Source: Datnioides undecimradiatus
Lineage: Eukaryota > Chordata > Actinopteri > Lobotiformes > Datnioididae
DNA length: 64,000 nt
NCBI GenBank assembly: GCA_008933995.1
Contig: WARS01000013.1
Location: 18,293,806-18,357,805 of the forward strand
Direction: 5' to 3'
A program made the translations under genes and the position numbers. Below the pieces are notes generated by a model. That model had not been told where the DNA came from. It worked only from the letters and a program-made list of their open reading frames with translations, and did no database searches. Positions 1 through 14,001 of the stretch are shown in pieces. Every line of letters starts with the position of its first letter. Positions within the stretch are counted from its first letter, which is position 1.

Positions 1-1589
1 TAGGCTGAGAGGCTCAGGGCGATTGCCTAGTGCAGAGTCACGGGGCTTTGGTAGTTCCCACTTGATTAAGCCCGACTCAATGCACTCGGCTCTCGCCTTA
101 ATTTAAAAACTGCAAGGGGGAAAAAAATGTAATGAGAAAGTCAAATTCATAGATATGATGTAATTGACTTTGCTGAACATCTAGGAATCTGAAGGAGTTT
201 GATTAGTGGAACCTAATCATAGTTTAATTAGTGGACTTAGACTAGATACAGTTTCCACAGAGGATCCTATGGAACAGCGGATCAAGAAGGCGGCAACAGA
301 CAGTGATTGAGACATCATTTATGTTAACATCTCATCCTGCTGCAGCTCTCCATCTCTTCTTGCCTGATTTGATCTACTTTTCATTCTCAGATTTCTATTC
401 ACAATCACACACCCCTCCTTGATTGCAAGCTGCTCTGCTAATAGAGTACATTGTATCTCAAGCTGCCGCTGACAGCCAAAGAAAGCTCTCAGCCTTATAC
501 TTATCTTGTCAGGATTTTTCCGCTCCATCTTTACCTCATGTTTGTTACACCAGCCCGCGTTTCAAGGTACCCTGCGAGGCTTCTCTGCAGCACCGTCTGC
601 TGCTGTCTGGCTATTTTGTCTGTTTTCATCTACCCTTTTTTATTCTGCCTCTTCAAATACTACAGTCCTCTACAGTAATTTTACTTTGATTTGGACATTT
701 TTCACCTGTAATACTTTACCCAAAATCAAAATGACGGTTTATTTTGTCCTTTTTCATGTTGTTTTGCCCATAATTTTCACTAGTTTTGAAACACGTGCCC
801 AGCAAATAAGCGTACTGACGAGCTGCAAACAAGCCAGCAGTTTATCTAGATTATGACCACTTTCTCTGGTGAGCACACCCTTGACATTGTTAATAATTCC
901 CTTGGTGGAAGTATGGTTCATCAAAGTCGAAACTGGGAGTCAGTCACCAAACTGTGACGTGTGTTGAAAGCAGATATAGACAGATATAGACACTGAACAT
1001 ATTTTAATATTTGAAACAAGCTTGCCTAACTTTACAGTCCATCACATTAAGTTTAATCTGAAGTTAACGTCAGATTAATGCCCATTAATGCACATTTTTA
1101 CAATTCTTGTCAAAGACCTGCACATGGAAAATACTCTATGATTAGGTTTTCGTTGTCATGGCACATACGACATGTAGTTTAGGTCAGGGTGTATGGAAAG
1201 GTAGGCTTGTGGTTGCGTAAACACTGCATGAAAGTCTGATGCCACAGGACTATCTGCTATCCAAAACTCCACACTCTATTTTCTGCTTCGCTACTAATAG
1301 GGCAAACTACTTCCTGCATTGGCATGGATTGCTGGCATTGGATGTAAATGATGTGGTGCACAACTGTCCAATAATTTACTTAATTCCTGGGCCGCTCTGA
1401 AATCCCAGCAATGAACTTGGTGAATATAATGATCGAGGGATGGCCAAATCAATGAAAAGTAGACCCAGACTGCATGAAACCATAATTTTCCTATACATAT
1501 GTGATGTGATTACTTGTTTTTTTCCTCATATAGTTCTGCAAATTCTCATCTGATGCATAGGAAAAATAAAAAATTAGAAAATATTTCAC
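1..1589. other. Gene-free stretch, nothing firm
   Basis: AT-rich sequence. No exon, RNA gene or recognisable repeat. Short overlapping frames at 420-860 have no domain. Confidence 0.5.
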
Positions 1590-1748
1590 CTTTTTTTCCC
1601 TTTATCGGGGCTCAACGGGCAACATGGGGATAGAGAGAGGGAAATGACCTGTGATAAAGGTCCTTGGCTGGATTCATGCCCGGGATTTTGCAGTTGCATG
1701 GTTGTAAAGAGTTTGTGCCTGAGACCAATGGGCCACCAGAACTCCCCC
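1590..1748 (-). repeat. Degraded tRNA-derived SINE
   Basis: Read on the minus strand, GGTGGCCCATTGGTCTCAGG (A-box region, compare TGGCNNAGTGG) is followed about 40 bp later by CCCGGGCATGAATCC (B-box region, compare GGTTCGAATCC). Then comes a tail of CCTTTATCACAGGTCATTTCC, CTCTCTCTATCCCC. This matches the layout of a common fish tRNA-related SINE. The A and B boxes are mutated, so transcription is unlikely. Confidence 0.55.
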
Positions 1749-4700
1749 TTTGTGTGACATTTTAACTTGTGTTAATGTTATTATCCACAGGCAGGGAATT
1801 TAAAAGGTCTGCAACAACAAACTCCGCTTCAGATGCTTTAAAGGCATTTCTCTATCTTCTTTCTTCCTGGTGAAATCTGCTCATTTACATTTGCTCCATG
1901 TGTCCGCCTCACTTCCATCCACGACATGACACAGTTAATCTATGTCATGGCATGAATAGATTTTTTTTTCTTTCTATTTTCCCCATCGGGTGCTACCAAT
2001 AGCTAATTCAGAGCCCAGTGAGGTGCAACAGTGTGCTGCCACTGCTCCGTTAACAAGGTTATTGATTTGGAAATCACCCTCTAAGTATGGTCGCTTCTCA
2101 AAAAACCCCCACTAATTGCCATTTATTTCTTACTTTCACTGTGGCATAAGTGACTGGTAATCCGTACAAGATGCAGCAGACTACTTTAAATTTTACACAT
2201 CAAACTGAAGGTGAAGAATATGTTAAGAGGGATACTTTGATGAAAAACAACTTCAAACAAACACAGCTCACTCCTATTCCCTTCTCAAACAACAGGCCAC
2301 CTGTGTCTGCTTGAGGAAGAGGAAAATACGGCGGCGCAGAGAGGAAATGAATCTCCCAGTGATAGGAGAGCACCGGTGTGTTTGTAGTTCTCTCTGCTGA
2401 ATTTGAGCCAGCCCAACAAGTATGTCCCACATACACAAGGCAACAATCATTTATCTGCACGCTTCTAACAAGACATCATAAATCTCAGCCCTCTAGCTGC
2501 TTCACAAGACAACACCCCAATAGAGTGGCATCCTCCCTGGTGCTCCCTCCTCCCCTCGCATTAATCTATCTGTGTGCACCCTGGGTCATCCATTAACCGT
2601 CCCAGTTTCTGTCTCCCCCATTTACTCAAATAAAAAAAAAAACCCTAGCTGGCAGCAACATCAAGCTCTCAAAAACTCAGGCATGTGGTTCAAGGTTCCA
2701 TCAGATGAGGGACCACCAAAGATGGAGGTGCAGGGTGTATAATCGAGAATAGGAATGAACCTTCATGTGATTAATCCATAGGCCCCCTGCTTCTTCCAGA
2801 TGGCATTTCAACAGGGAACGTGCATTAAAGTCTATGAACCTTGCAGTTGCTGCCACTGGTCTATCGCAGCATCCCCTGCTATAGCGAGTGCCTGTTTAGA
2901 TCCATTCAACCCTTGCCCCCCATGATGTCACTACAACCCACTCTATCCATACAGATATATGCTCGTGCACATATGAAGGAGGTATTGACATTTAAATCAA
3001 GCTGAAGGATTAGCCAGAGCAGACAGCTGCTACTTAAGATAGACACTTATATCCATAAAAACTAGACATGTATTACAGACCGCCAATATTCAGTGTTTGA
3101 ACTGAAATCTACACCTCTGAGAAATATTGGCTCCGGTATTCCTGCTGTGTGTCATGCTCCACATATGTCACATTTTCCTTGATCCCTGTGGCGCACACAC
3201 ACATACAACTGCATATGAAGGAATGGATCATACTCCCGGATGGATGGTTTAATAATGAAACGTAGCATTCGTATGAAGCACATGACCCAGTATTCAAGCT
3301 CTGTGGCTGCCAGTAAGCAGAGTGACATTTGTCATGGGAACGTCCGTATTGAACCTGATCATCAACGCTTTACATGTTCTGAAGAAATTGGTTCCCATCC
3401 AGCTGAAATTACAGACAGCTTATCAGGTGCATACTTCATATAGTGCTTGCGCGAATGGCTGGATAAATCTATAAATCACCCCTCGCATGCAGTTAAGCAG
3501 GAAAACCTCCCCATAATTTGTCATGGTGACGGAGGAAGATATTTTGTTGGAGGGCAAACCATCTGGACAACAGAGAGGACATGTCCAAATAGCAACTCTG
3601 AGAAATTACACCCATATAGTGGCAATTTTCAAAATACATGCGTTCAGAAAAAAGCAATTGCATTTTCGTAAAAGTACTGTAATAAGTAAACATTTTGATT
3701 GGACTTATCTCAAAAGTTATATCATGTTCAAACTGAATGCATCATGAAAACATAGACTTATAATGCATTTGATTTGCTTCCCCACCAATATCCTCTCATT
3801 GCAACTCAAGCATGATTACTGTCTTCCCAGTTTTATTAGGGTAAACCATTTGCAGTTGGTTAAAGTTTTCATCCTTAATATTTTCATAATATCAAATCCA
3901 ATTTTTGATTTTGATGTCATTGATTTTGCTACAGCCATTACGTGCATTTAGATTTATTAGCTGCTCCTTATTGCATGTTGTTGATGGAGTTCACTTTTGT
4001 CACAGTGGATTCAAACGGTTTGCATATTCAGACACAGGATGTAGTTCATGTATATACTAGATAAAATTCAGAGAAAGCCTTGTGCATAATGACAAAATGA
4101 TACACACATTCCTAGCTTTACCACCAGTTACCACGTCCAGTTTCCTAGACAACTGTATCGACTATTGACCGGAAACGTCAATTTTTACTTGAAGCACAAG
4201 ACTGGACAGTTTTATGTGTTTACCTATATTTTAAAGCAACCTAGACCTGTCCTGAACCTTAACCATAGCTCTTTTTCTCCCAATACTGCCAAAGTAACCC
4301 CTGGTCCCTGGAGTAAAAGCCATGCACGTACGTATGCGGTACAAGATTAGTAGCATGTGAATGTAATTTCTGAATGACAGTGCTGCAGATGGCCATGCTG
4401 AACAGTTTCCAGACCAGTCCAAACCTGGTAGGATGGAAACATCACAAACAAATGATTGATCTTTTCTTTAGGTTAACATTTTTCTAACAATGCCTGTGAG
4501 GGAGACAATTTTCTAATAAAGTCAAAATGTATTCCTTTGTTGATTCAGAGGGCCAATCCAACGGTCTCATTTGTTGATGTTATTGTGTGGCTCGGGAGAA
4601 AACACAGGTGCGACAAAGAAGCTGATCCTAACATCAGGGGAGGGAAAAACAGCACATCTGTTGTGGGTCACAGTGTTGTCAAGCAGACACACCATATGGG

Positions 4701-5892
4701 CTGCTTCCGCTCAGCACCAGCCATATCTCAGCACCACTAATCTGACAGGAATGACACCTCCGGAGAGGCTGTGAGCTATGTTTTAATGAACATTGTACGT
4801 TATTAAACTCATTATGTCCAGACTCTCCTTGCCACTACATCTCCTAAAGCCTGCTCCTCCATTGTTTCTCTCACTTGTCTTGCATGCATATGAGTGAGCG
4901 TGCGTGCACACGTGTCTTTAACCTTATGATAACAACAGGCACAACATGTCCTGTTCTCCGCAGCCTGTGTTACACTGGCTTATTGCAGATTGTATGATGT
5001 TGGGGCATAGCCTAGCCTGGTTTTCTAGCACCTTTAGGCACCAAATGCAAATGTTGGTATTTCCGAAACAAGGCACTGAATAGAAGCAATGCTAATCGCA
5101 TTAGTATTCATAAGTAGTTGCACACAAATGCTTATTTCATATCCTGTACACATGTCATGTCAACCCTGACTGTTTTATTATTGCATGAATCATCTGATTG
5201 GTGTCATTACCCCCTTGAGATGTATCTATATATTAGAGAATCTAAGGGAGACATAATTACCCCTGTGGATTGGTCGATTTTGGATCAGTTTGCTGGCATG
5301 TATGGATTTTCAAGTGGAACCTTGTTGTAATTATCTTTGCAAATTAAAAGACATTAGCAGGCGTCTTGGTAGTTGTGCAGGGGCATATAACTTCATTAGC
5401 CCAAAAGAGGGAATCAGCACTACCAAAGATGTAATTTGCAGTGATGGATATTTCAGGAGTCATTTCAGTCGGACCCACCTCTTGTTGGACGTGTGCTGCC
5501 TGGCAAATCAGGAAAAGAGACAGCAGTCTCTCTATGAAGAGAAGGGAGAGATATGACATGACACAAGACAGGAAAACAAACAGGGAAAATGAGGAATGCA
5601 GAAGGAATTCACAGTACGGCTGGATGCGCTGTCTTTCAGTCGATTATGTTGATTTAGTCGGTTCTATAAAGTCTGGGCATTCGGGCCATAAAATGAAGCT
5701 TTTACCCTGATTGTTTACATAAATCTGGATAAGGCTCATGACATTTCATGCTGGGTGAAAATTAAACCCAGCCACAGCAACTGACTCAAGTCTGTGTATT
5801 AATTAATGTATTCATTTGAAAAATAACACTAGTCTCATCATATTTCACACATCAAATTGGGACTGTGTTTTGAGAAGTTGAAAGAAAGCTCC
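1749..5892. other. Gene-free stretch, nothing firm
   Basis: AT-rich sequence without recognisable exon, repeat family or RNA gene. Open frames are short and compositionally random. Confidence 0.5.
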
Positions 5893-5906
5893 CATATAAT
5901 TATATA

Positions 5907-5965
<59 letters not shown>

Positions 5966-5970
5966 ATATG
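5893..5970. repeat. (TG)n microsatellite flanked by inverted TA-rich arms
   Basis: About 22 TG units (5907-5951) lie between ATAATTATATATG on the left and TATATATATATAATTATATG on the right. The flanks are reverse complements, so the whole could extrude as a hairpin. Confidence 0.9.
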
Positions 5971-8882
5971 TATAGACAAAACTGGTGTTACATGACTTAC
6001 TGATTTAAAAAAAAGGCTATATGAGTTGAGTCATGAAAGCCTTTTGATAATGGAGACAATAATTCAATTGATTTTACTAACCTTTGTGCCTGCTTCACAG
6101 ACCTGAGTAGGAAATGTAGCTCCTGGCATTTCAAGCAGCTCTTCAGTGCTGCTGGGACTGTGAGCTCTGATCGCTTCCTCTCAGACCTGCCGTTTGGTTG
6201 TAAAAAGAAGAATCCTTGAAATTCCTGACCTGATCACACAAACACACTCCTGGTACACAGGTTTAATGCATAAGAAACACAGATATCTCATTTCACTGTC
6301 CTTGTCACAATCTGCTCCTCAGCTCTTCTACCCATGCACACCCATGTAGACTTTACCTTCTTCCCTTATTGCCTGAGCAGACCCACCAATCCTCATTATC
6401 TAATCAACCTTCACTGCACATGAAAGACGATCTTCTTTGTTCTAAGTCAGATTGTTAAATATGGGCTCTGTGTGCTTCATGTTCCTGCTTCCTAAGCAGG
6501 ATTTTAGATTAATAAGTACATTTCAGGTTTGCCAAGTGTTTTCAGGGATTCAGTGGTGGTCCACTTCTTTCTAGGGTACACTGCCATGGTAATACACTTT
6601 ACCTGCTATGTTGTAGGCGGGGGAGGTGTGGGGAGGGGATGTCAATCAAAGTTGACAATGAAGTCTGTGCTTGAGTAGTACTTCCACTCATGGCACAAGT
6701 CGTTCCACTAACACAAATCTTTCCTGACTGTGAAAATGTCAGTGGATTGGTCATATGCTGCAAACACGACCACTTTAATATGAACGCACTCACTCATTTG
6801 GAAAGCCTGGGTTCACTCACTGAGTAAAACGTCCTGCCGTGTTTGAAGTTGTTGGGCTTAATGAAGACAGTAGGAGCATAATTCTTGGGTATGTTAATCT
6901 TACAGGCCGGAACCTGACTCTACCATACTGTTTTACCTGTTACCTATTTACTGGACTTTGGATTCATGCTTTCTTCTTTAGGATTGATTTGCTTGTGCTG
7001 CTGCTTTCTTGGTTTTACTCTGTTAGTTCCCTTGTTCTCTTGTTAGCTATGAAACATTTTAGAATAAATTCAACTTATGTACCGGAATAAACAGTTGTAT
7101 ACACAGTATTCAAAATAGATAATATAGAGAGTGATCTGCTTATATGCATTTAAATTACTATCTTATACTGTGGTGTATCTGTATGTTTTTTATTGCGTGA
7201 GTTTATTCATTATCTGATTTATTCCGTCTATCTGAAAGTGAAGAGGATTTAGCTGGCCACTGCCTTTGGCTCTATAACCAGGAGAAGTGCTTGAGAGTCT
7301 TAAGGCAGACAAATATAAGGTAGCGCAGCAGAAAGTCTTCTAGTTTAAGCCTTGAGTTGTTCAGGTTTCAAGTGGCGCATTTGTTAGTTGTGCTTTTGCT
7401 ATTGTTGAAAGCCTGTGTGAGCTTTGCTGACTGCCCATTAGATAAAGATGATACAAGTCGGGAACAATTGCAGTGCTGTGTGTTGCCGGGTGCTGGGCAT
7501 AAAGATTTTGATCAACAGCCAAAGATGGAGGTGTGCTTTACACCTGGACATTCATTATTGATACTTGAGTTTTGTAGAGGCTGTAAATGTGATTTATAAC
7601 CAAGGAACCGCACAAAAGCTGCCTAATGACCTTAAAGATTTGAATCTTTAAATCTCCCTCTCCCTCCCTTGAAGGTAATGCTTTCCAACACTACTATTTT
7701 CTCATTTGTAATTACGTGAGTTTAATCACAATTCAGTGTAAATTAAGAGGAATTACATGCAGAAAAATCCATTTACGGAACAGGTACCACGTTATGCAAA
7801 TGCATTTCCTACTCCTATGCTTGAACAATAATTTTTCAGGTTCTGCTCACAGCACTTTCTAACACAGTTCTGTGGCATCAACTCTGCCTGTAAGTTAGTA
7901 ATTCCCCACATTTTTGGCTCATGACTCAAACAGAGGTAAGACATTTTAGTTTTGTTTTTTTTTTTGCAAAGACAACAAGTCTTTCATTTGTGTTCTCCGA
8001 GGACTGCAGATATTTGGTTCCGACTGACAATGTTGCTGCAGTTTCATTGGTTCAAGAGGCCTGCAGTGTTAGTAATTGCTTGAAACCCTCTGTTATTCCT
8101 TCATTTTCCTGCAGTACTCCTTACTTAATACTGTATTTCATACATGAAATTAGGAGTTTACACAAGCAACGTGTGATTCAAACACAACAGCAAGTGTGCA
8201 GGAGTTTTCACTGTGACTCTCAGCAGGTGTTCAAAAACACTCACAACAGTTGCCAGCAGTGCTAACATTAGCATATTACGCTACCTAGGTTCCACATGGA
8301 AAGTGAAAAATACAAGATATGATCAAACCGTCCTGTGACTGTTCCTGCTCCAAACATAGCAAGTGTAACAAACCCAATAAAACTCTGTTAACGTCCATGG
8401 CATGTAAAATTCTGACATCCACGGCACAAAGTGGACAAAACAGGGAAGACAGCTCATGCAAGGTGGTGCACAGAATGTAAAGCAGCACAAAGCAACTACC
8501 AAGGATGCTGCAGAAGATGTCTGAAAATAAATAATTCTAACAGTGCCTTGAAAATGTGTGCCTTATACATCCACTCTCCACTATCGCCCTCTTCATGCCT
8601 TTTCTGCAGTATAAGAATGTAGAATTGAGTGGGTAAACATGTTGCATACATAATCGACACATTATTATATTGTAAACAACCGTTTAGCACTGTATGGATA
8701 TACCTAGAAGACACATTTTAACTAAACAATAATTATTTTTCTTAATTTACTTGAATATTTTGGGGTGGTCTGAGGAGGAAAAATAGAACAATTATTCAGT
8801 AATTTCAAAGAAAGAAAATTAAAAAGATAGGAAAATCTGAAAAAAACACACTTCCAGCAGAATTATGCTTTTTCTGCTGTAC
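5971..8882. other. Gene-free stretch
   Basis: No exon supported. A frame at 7357-7599 resembles a secreted cysteine-rich peptide (leucine-rich start, six or more cysteines) but begins at TTG, has no ATG before the hydrophobic part and no splice context, so it is not called. Confidence 0.45.
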
Positions 8883-8950
8883 AATCTTGTTCTTGGCGGT
8901 CCCTTGTGGGGGTCCTGACTCTTAGGTTGAGAGCCACCGCTCTATGAGTC
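8883..8950. repeat. End fragment of a fish MITE-like repeat
   Basis: TTGTGGGGGTCCTGACTCTT, AGGTTGAGAGCCACCGCTCT resembles the common repeat end GGGTTGAGAACCACTGCTCT seen throughout fish genomes. Only this end is recognisable. Confidence 0.35.
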
Positions 8951-11900
8951 AGGCTGCATTCTTTCATCCATTTTGCCCGGCATGCACTGAATTGCACTTT
9001 CTGAATATTTCACCAAGATGCGGATAAATACAGTTCTGCTCCCAGGTTCAAACCATAATAATCATATTTGGTTAGTGGTACAAGCTCCTCTGCTATTCTA
9101 ATACATTTTACTTTATTGATATCACACAAAGACAGGCTGAAAATATTGTTCCTGCAAAAAAAAAAAAAAAAAAAAGGAGAGCTGAAGCAATAAAAAGACA
9201 GAGACAGAGCTGTAGAAGGTGAAGGGGCTGTTTCTTTAGACGGACAAAGAAGGAGAGAAAGTGTGTGGCAGTAAGAGAGCAAAATGCTTCGTAGCCTCGG
9301 GGATGTGCGCTGCTGAAAGAGACAGCCTAATGGAGGGTCCCTGTGAGGAATGTTGACAGTCTATTTGCTTCAACCCAGTCAGCAGCTCTCCGTACAACCA
9401 CTGAAAGCAGGTGCACTGTAAAATCAGAACAAGGGGGGGTTGTTGTACTTGCAAACGAATACCTCCTAATTAAAGGTAAATATACATATTTAATGAGACT
9501 GAAGTGGTCTCATCTTCACCTCCTGCAGGGGTGTCTGCATAATGTCCATGCTGCACTAATTATTAGCAGCCACACAGCAGGAGAGAAACAGAGAGACAAT
9601 GAGAGGGTGAGTAAATCTCTGCAATATTAGAAAGCTAGCTCGGTCCCTGCTTCTACCAATAATCCTTAGTGCTGGCGAGGTTTAATTTACAGCCACAGTT
9701 TATGTTTTTTCCCCAGTGCAAGGCTCAGAGAAGGTGTCCGAGCTTTGGCATTAGCTATAATTGTTTTAAGTATTTAAAATGTGGGTCACATACTGGAGCA
9801 GTGACCTTGGAATTTGGGGGAGAAATAAAGGCGTCTTTGATGCCGTAATTCACAACACAGCCAGTGCATAAATAGATATGTCATCTCTCAGGCGTACGTA
9901 TTCATAATGCATGAAAATAAAAAAAATAAATGTAAAAATAGGTATCCTGTAAGATGTTATTTAAAAGTGGCAAAATGAATCTCCCTCTCCATATGAAATA
10001 CACCTCTAAGATATGCTTGGGTAAATCTTCATAAGTGTCTCAAAGTTCAGCGGCCACATGCTGCCTGACAGGTACACAGCCACGGCTAACCGATGAGAAA
10101 TAATGCAACATTTTGGGCAGTCGCTTCCATGGAACCCAAAAGCATTTTGTCCTCCCAAGGCGGACCTGCCTCGGGAGTAAGTGTGCACAGCAAGATAGCA
10201 AGTGCAGTTCCTTTAAGGCCCCTGTAGCTATATTTTTAAGAAGAGCTTTCTATTTTAAGCAAACCACCACTGAGCTAGGCTGCATGCTAGTCAGTGCTGG
10301 ATGTCAAAAAACACCCAGCTGCAGCTACACTATGGGCTCAACCACTCCACTTTGACTATTTTCCTCCCCACTTAGCTGTTAAAAAGAGAATATCTTGTTT
10401 TTTTAAATAAAGTACTGAAGAAAGTGAAGTAAAAAAAACAAACATTTTTTGCCAATAAAGCAGACATTAAAGGGAATTTACCTGAAATGCAAGGAGAGCC
10501 AGGTAGTAATCTCTCCTGTAAGCTATGTGAGACCTTGTGAGGTCTTTTGAAGGATTATATTTGTTATTGTCGGTGCACTTAGTTAAAATTACTTTAACCT
10601 TTAAATGCTGATGTATATTTACCTTGGAAATTAGTTTGTTCTGATTGGCTGCAATTTCTTCTGTTAAAATTGTATAACAGGACTTCCTCTGGTCAGCAGT
10701 TTCACCATTGCTCTAATCCATCAGGCAAGGTGAACGCAGGTAACCATAGCAACAGTACATCAGCATTGGGGTACATTACCAGGTAACTTTCACTGATGTT
10801 ACGATAGTTTAAATTTACTACAAACACATTTTGAAAAAAAATTGGAAGACAAGGCCGCGCTGGGTAAAATTATCATCCATTGTTGCCTTTTAGTTCTGGT
10901 CCGTTTCATGTTCAGAATGGGTTCATACAAACAAGCCAAGAAGTAATGTGGACTGACAGGTAATTCATCCTGCATCAGTGCGACATGGGGGAAAATCAAA
11001 TTCTGGTGACTGACAGCAAGTCATGCTGCACTTTATTGCTTCTTATGTGTTTATTTATCTTCTCCACCGTCACAAAAAGCTCTGAAAACCCCCCACATAT
11101 TATTGGCATTATACGCCAATAATATAAGAGACTGGACTTTTGATGTCATGAATAATAAAAAAACAGGAAGGACAGCATGAACAAGAGGCGTTTTGTACTG
11201 TAATATTACCGTGGGAAGTCCACCAAATTAACAGACAAATATGTTATTCGTCCATATCCTCTGTGCCAACTGAAGAGTTTTCTGATAAAAAGCTGCTATT
11301 TGCAAGAAAAAAAAAAAATCACTTCATGATGTGACAACAGTACGGTTAAGGTTTGGTTTGGTTGGGACACAAAAATCTGAAGGAACATGTGGTGCAATAA
11401 GCACTAAACACATGGTTATGGTTAGAGAAAGAAAGTAATGATAGCAAATAAAATAATAATAATCATTTTTGGAAATGATTAATAGAAATGACTTAACTTG
11501 AAAATGACTGTCAGCCATCGCTCATGTTAAATTCTTATGCTTCGTCGACGTGTCCATCCACCGCGGCCCTGTTACACGGACTTTGCTGCTCACCTGACTT
11601 TCCTCCTTTGCTCATATCAGTTATGACCGCAAACATGTGTGACCAGCGCTGTTGTTCGTAGCGGTAGCATAGTCTCGGGAGTTACTTTGTACATTTCGCT
11701 CTGTTCTTAATGTGGAACTGCTAAAACACATCTCTGAACGGCTTTACACTCTCTGATATTCAAAAGAAATCCTTACTCTTACATGCCGGCGTGCATATTT
11801 GTTGCCATAGCTACCCAAAGATCTCGCATATTTACATCGATCTCTAAATTGCTTTGGATTTCGCTTCCCTCGCTGTTCACAATCAGCACATGGATTGTTG

Positions 11901-14001
11901 TTGGACAGCTTTGCTTGTTCACCATAAATCAATCACACCACAATTCACTTGGAAGCGTACTGAGACCCACCTTTTCAGGTCGTCTCGGCCCAGTTGTCGG
12001 CACTAGTGTTCATTTGTGTTCAATTGACAGCTTTCGCAGCAGCACAAACAGGCATTGCGGTTCATTTAAACAGCACCAAACAGCTTGTGTATGTGTGTGT
12101 GAAAGCATCCTATAGCTTGTCTTTGATAACTGTGGTATAGCTGTGAAAGTATTTCAGCTCCGCTTTACATCTTGGCTCCAGTCTTGTCTTTTTGTTGGAA
12201 GAAGACAAGAGACCAACAAACATGAAATGCAAACATTATTAAGAATTAAAAAAAACCAAAACAAAACAGCAGCCATGACATACTTTAGACTAGTTCTTCC
12301 TGTGATCCTGCGATCTCTCAAGGGCTCACAAGATAAATCTTAGAGATGATTAACAAGGTGAAAAAACACATCCGCTGCACAAATTATTTTATTTTTTAGA
12401 CTTTTCTCTAATTGTTTGTTATAATATATTCTGGATGATTTTACCTTCAAAGGTTATTCAGATAAAACAAACCAGGGAAGAGAACTTCTGCTCCCAAACT
12501 CAAAGACAATGAGAGCGTGTGAGATCACGAGGAGACAGGGGATTGTGGGGAAAGTGGTATGGGATGAAGTGAGGACCCCACTCCATGAATTCGATCCAGA
12601 TCTGTTCCTGGATCCATGATTTGTGGCAGGCATGGAAAGAGTAAAAATGGCAATTTTTAGCACACAGTTTGATGTGATCTTCTCTGATAAAGAAACAAGG
12701 GAGACAGAGACAAGGATAGAACAGGGTGTAACGATGGTAAGCCAGATTCAGTTTTCACAGCCGGCTTGAGCAAACACAGCCAACCAGTCTGCCCTCTGCC
12801 AGCCTTTTGTACTCTTTTTAACTATCACCATTAATGGCACCAACTGGGAAGGCAATGTTTTGGCTACCCCACCAAAATTTATCCCATTAAAGAATATTGA
12901 ATGCCTTTTTAAATTATAATCAGATCACTAATCCGTTGTATTAAGCTCCAGTTGGGTTTTTAAGATTCCTCCTCTCAGATCATTAACTTCTCAACCCATG
13001 CTGCTCCTTTTTTTTTTATTGATGGCTCTGGTCACACTCTACACTGCTGGTACTGGGATCTATCCTATCCACATATGATAAGATTATCCAAATTAGGGAA
13101 CCATCTGGTGCTCAGTGCTGTGTTGTTGATAGTTATTTTAAAACCATTCAAGAATAGAAATGGAAAAGAAATGGCAAAAAAAAGGCAATTTACATCCTAC
13201 TTAAAAATAAAATATCATTACCTGAATTATATGAAAAGATTGAATGTTTTCTACCTGAAGTCTGGCCGATGCATTATGTGTTTGACATTAAAGTGGTGCT
13301 CAGGGAGCCCAAACCCAATCAATCTCTGCAAGGCAGTTAGAGAGAAGCCAATTGCTTAAGTGTTCAGATATTCTGATTGGAGTCCCAGGTGACCAGCGCT
13401 GTCAGTAATGAGATATAATATGTGCAGCCCTGGGAGACTTCTATTCACATAATGCCTGGGGAGACAAGAGTTGCGATGGCATTTGAAATCTAATTGGAAA
13501 CACTTTTGTAGTGAACGAAGGGGGACAGTAGGCACTCTTGCCATGTGTGAGGCACAATGAAGCATAACAACACTCTTTAAAACAGTCCCCGCAATCAGTG
13601 TTTCAAATATAAGTTACCACTGAAGCAAAGTAAAGCCAGCTGTTTAAGCAGGAGCTGGTATCAATGTGCCGAGCGTCAGTTTGCAGTTCAAAGATTTTAA
13701 TTCAATCTCATGCATCATGATTCATTTTATTCATCGTTTATACCAGGTGTTAATTAGGGTTAGGGAGCAAATTTTCTACAGCTTTTGTCATGGAGAATAA
13801 ATCATGCAGCGGGGGGGCAAACCAATCAGCAGTGACATAACCTCTGACAACCATTCACATATGTAGCGGACAACCTGTGGTTGACATGAAGTTATCACCT
13901 GTTTTGTGTCTAATCTCTATGCAAGTGCTATTTAGTTCATGTTCTGTGTTTGATTTATTTCTATATCTTGGTGTATATCTCAACTACAGCTACAGTACCA
14001 T
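8951..14001. other. Gene-free stretch; poly-A run and an RFX-type X-box
   Basis: No supported exon. A 20-base A-run lies at 9156-9175. A perfect X-box word occurs at 10740-10753. The block 11520-12120 is more GC-rich and CpG-containing than its surroundings and holds a 110-codon chance frame, with no domain seen. Confidence 0.45.
10740..10753. promoter_or_regulatory. RFX X-box-like site
   Basis: GTAACCATAGCAAC fits the RFX consensus GTNRCC-N2-RGYAAC at every constrained position. RFX factors control ciliary genes, among others. No promoter or gene is visible next to it, so a role is unproven. Confidence 0.35.

Noticed and set aside
1590-1748. Functional tRNA gene
   Set aside because: A and B boxes are both mutated and there is no cloverleaf; the layout fits a degraded SINE instead.
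7357-7599. Possible small secreted cysteine-rich protein
   Set aside because: Starts at TTG, with no ATG before the hydrophobic stretch; no intron signals or family match.
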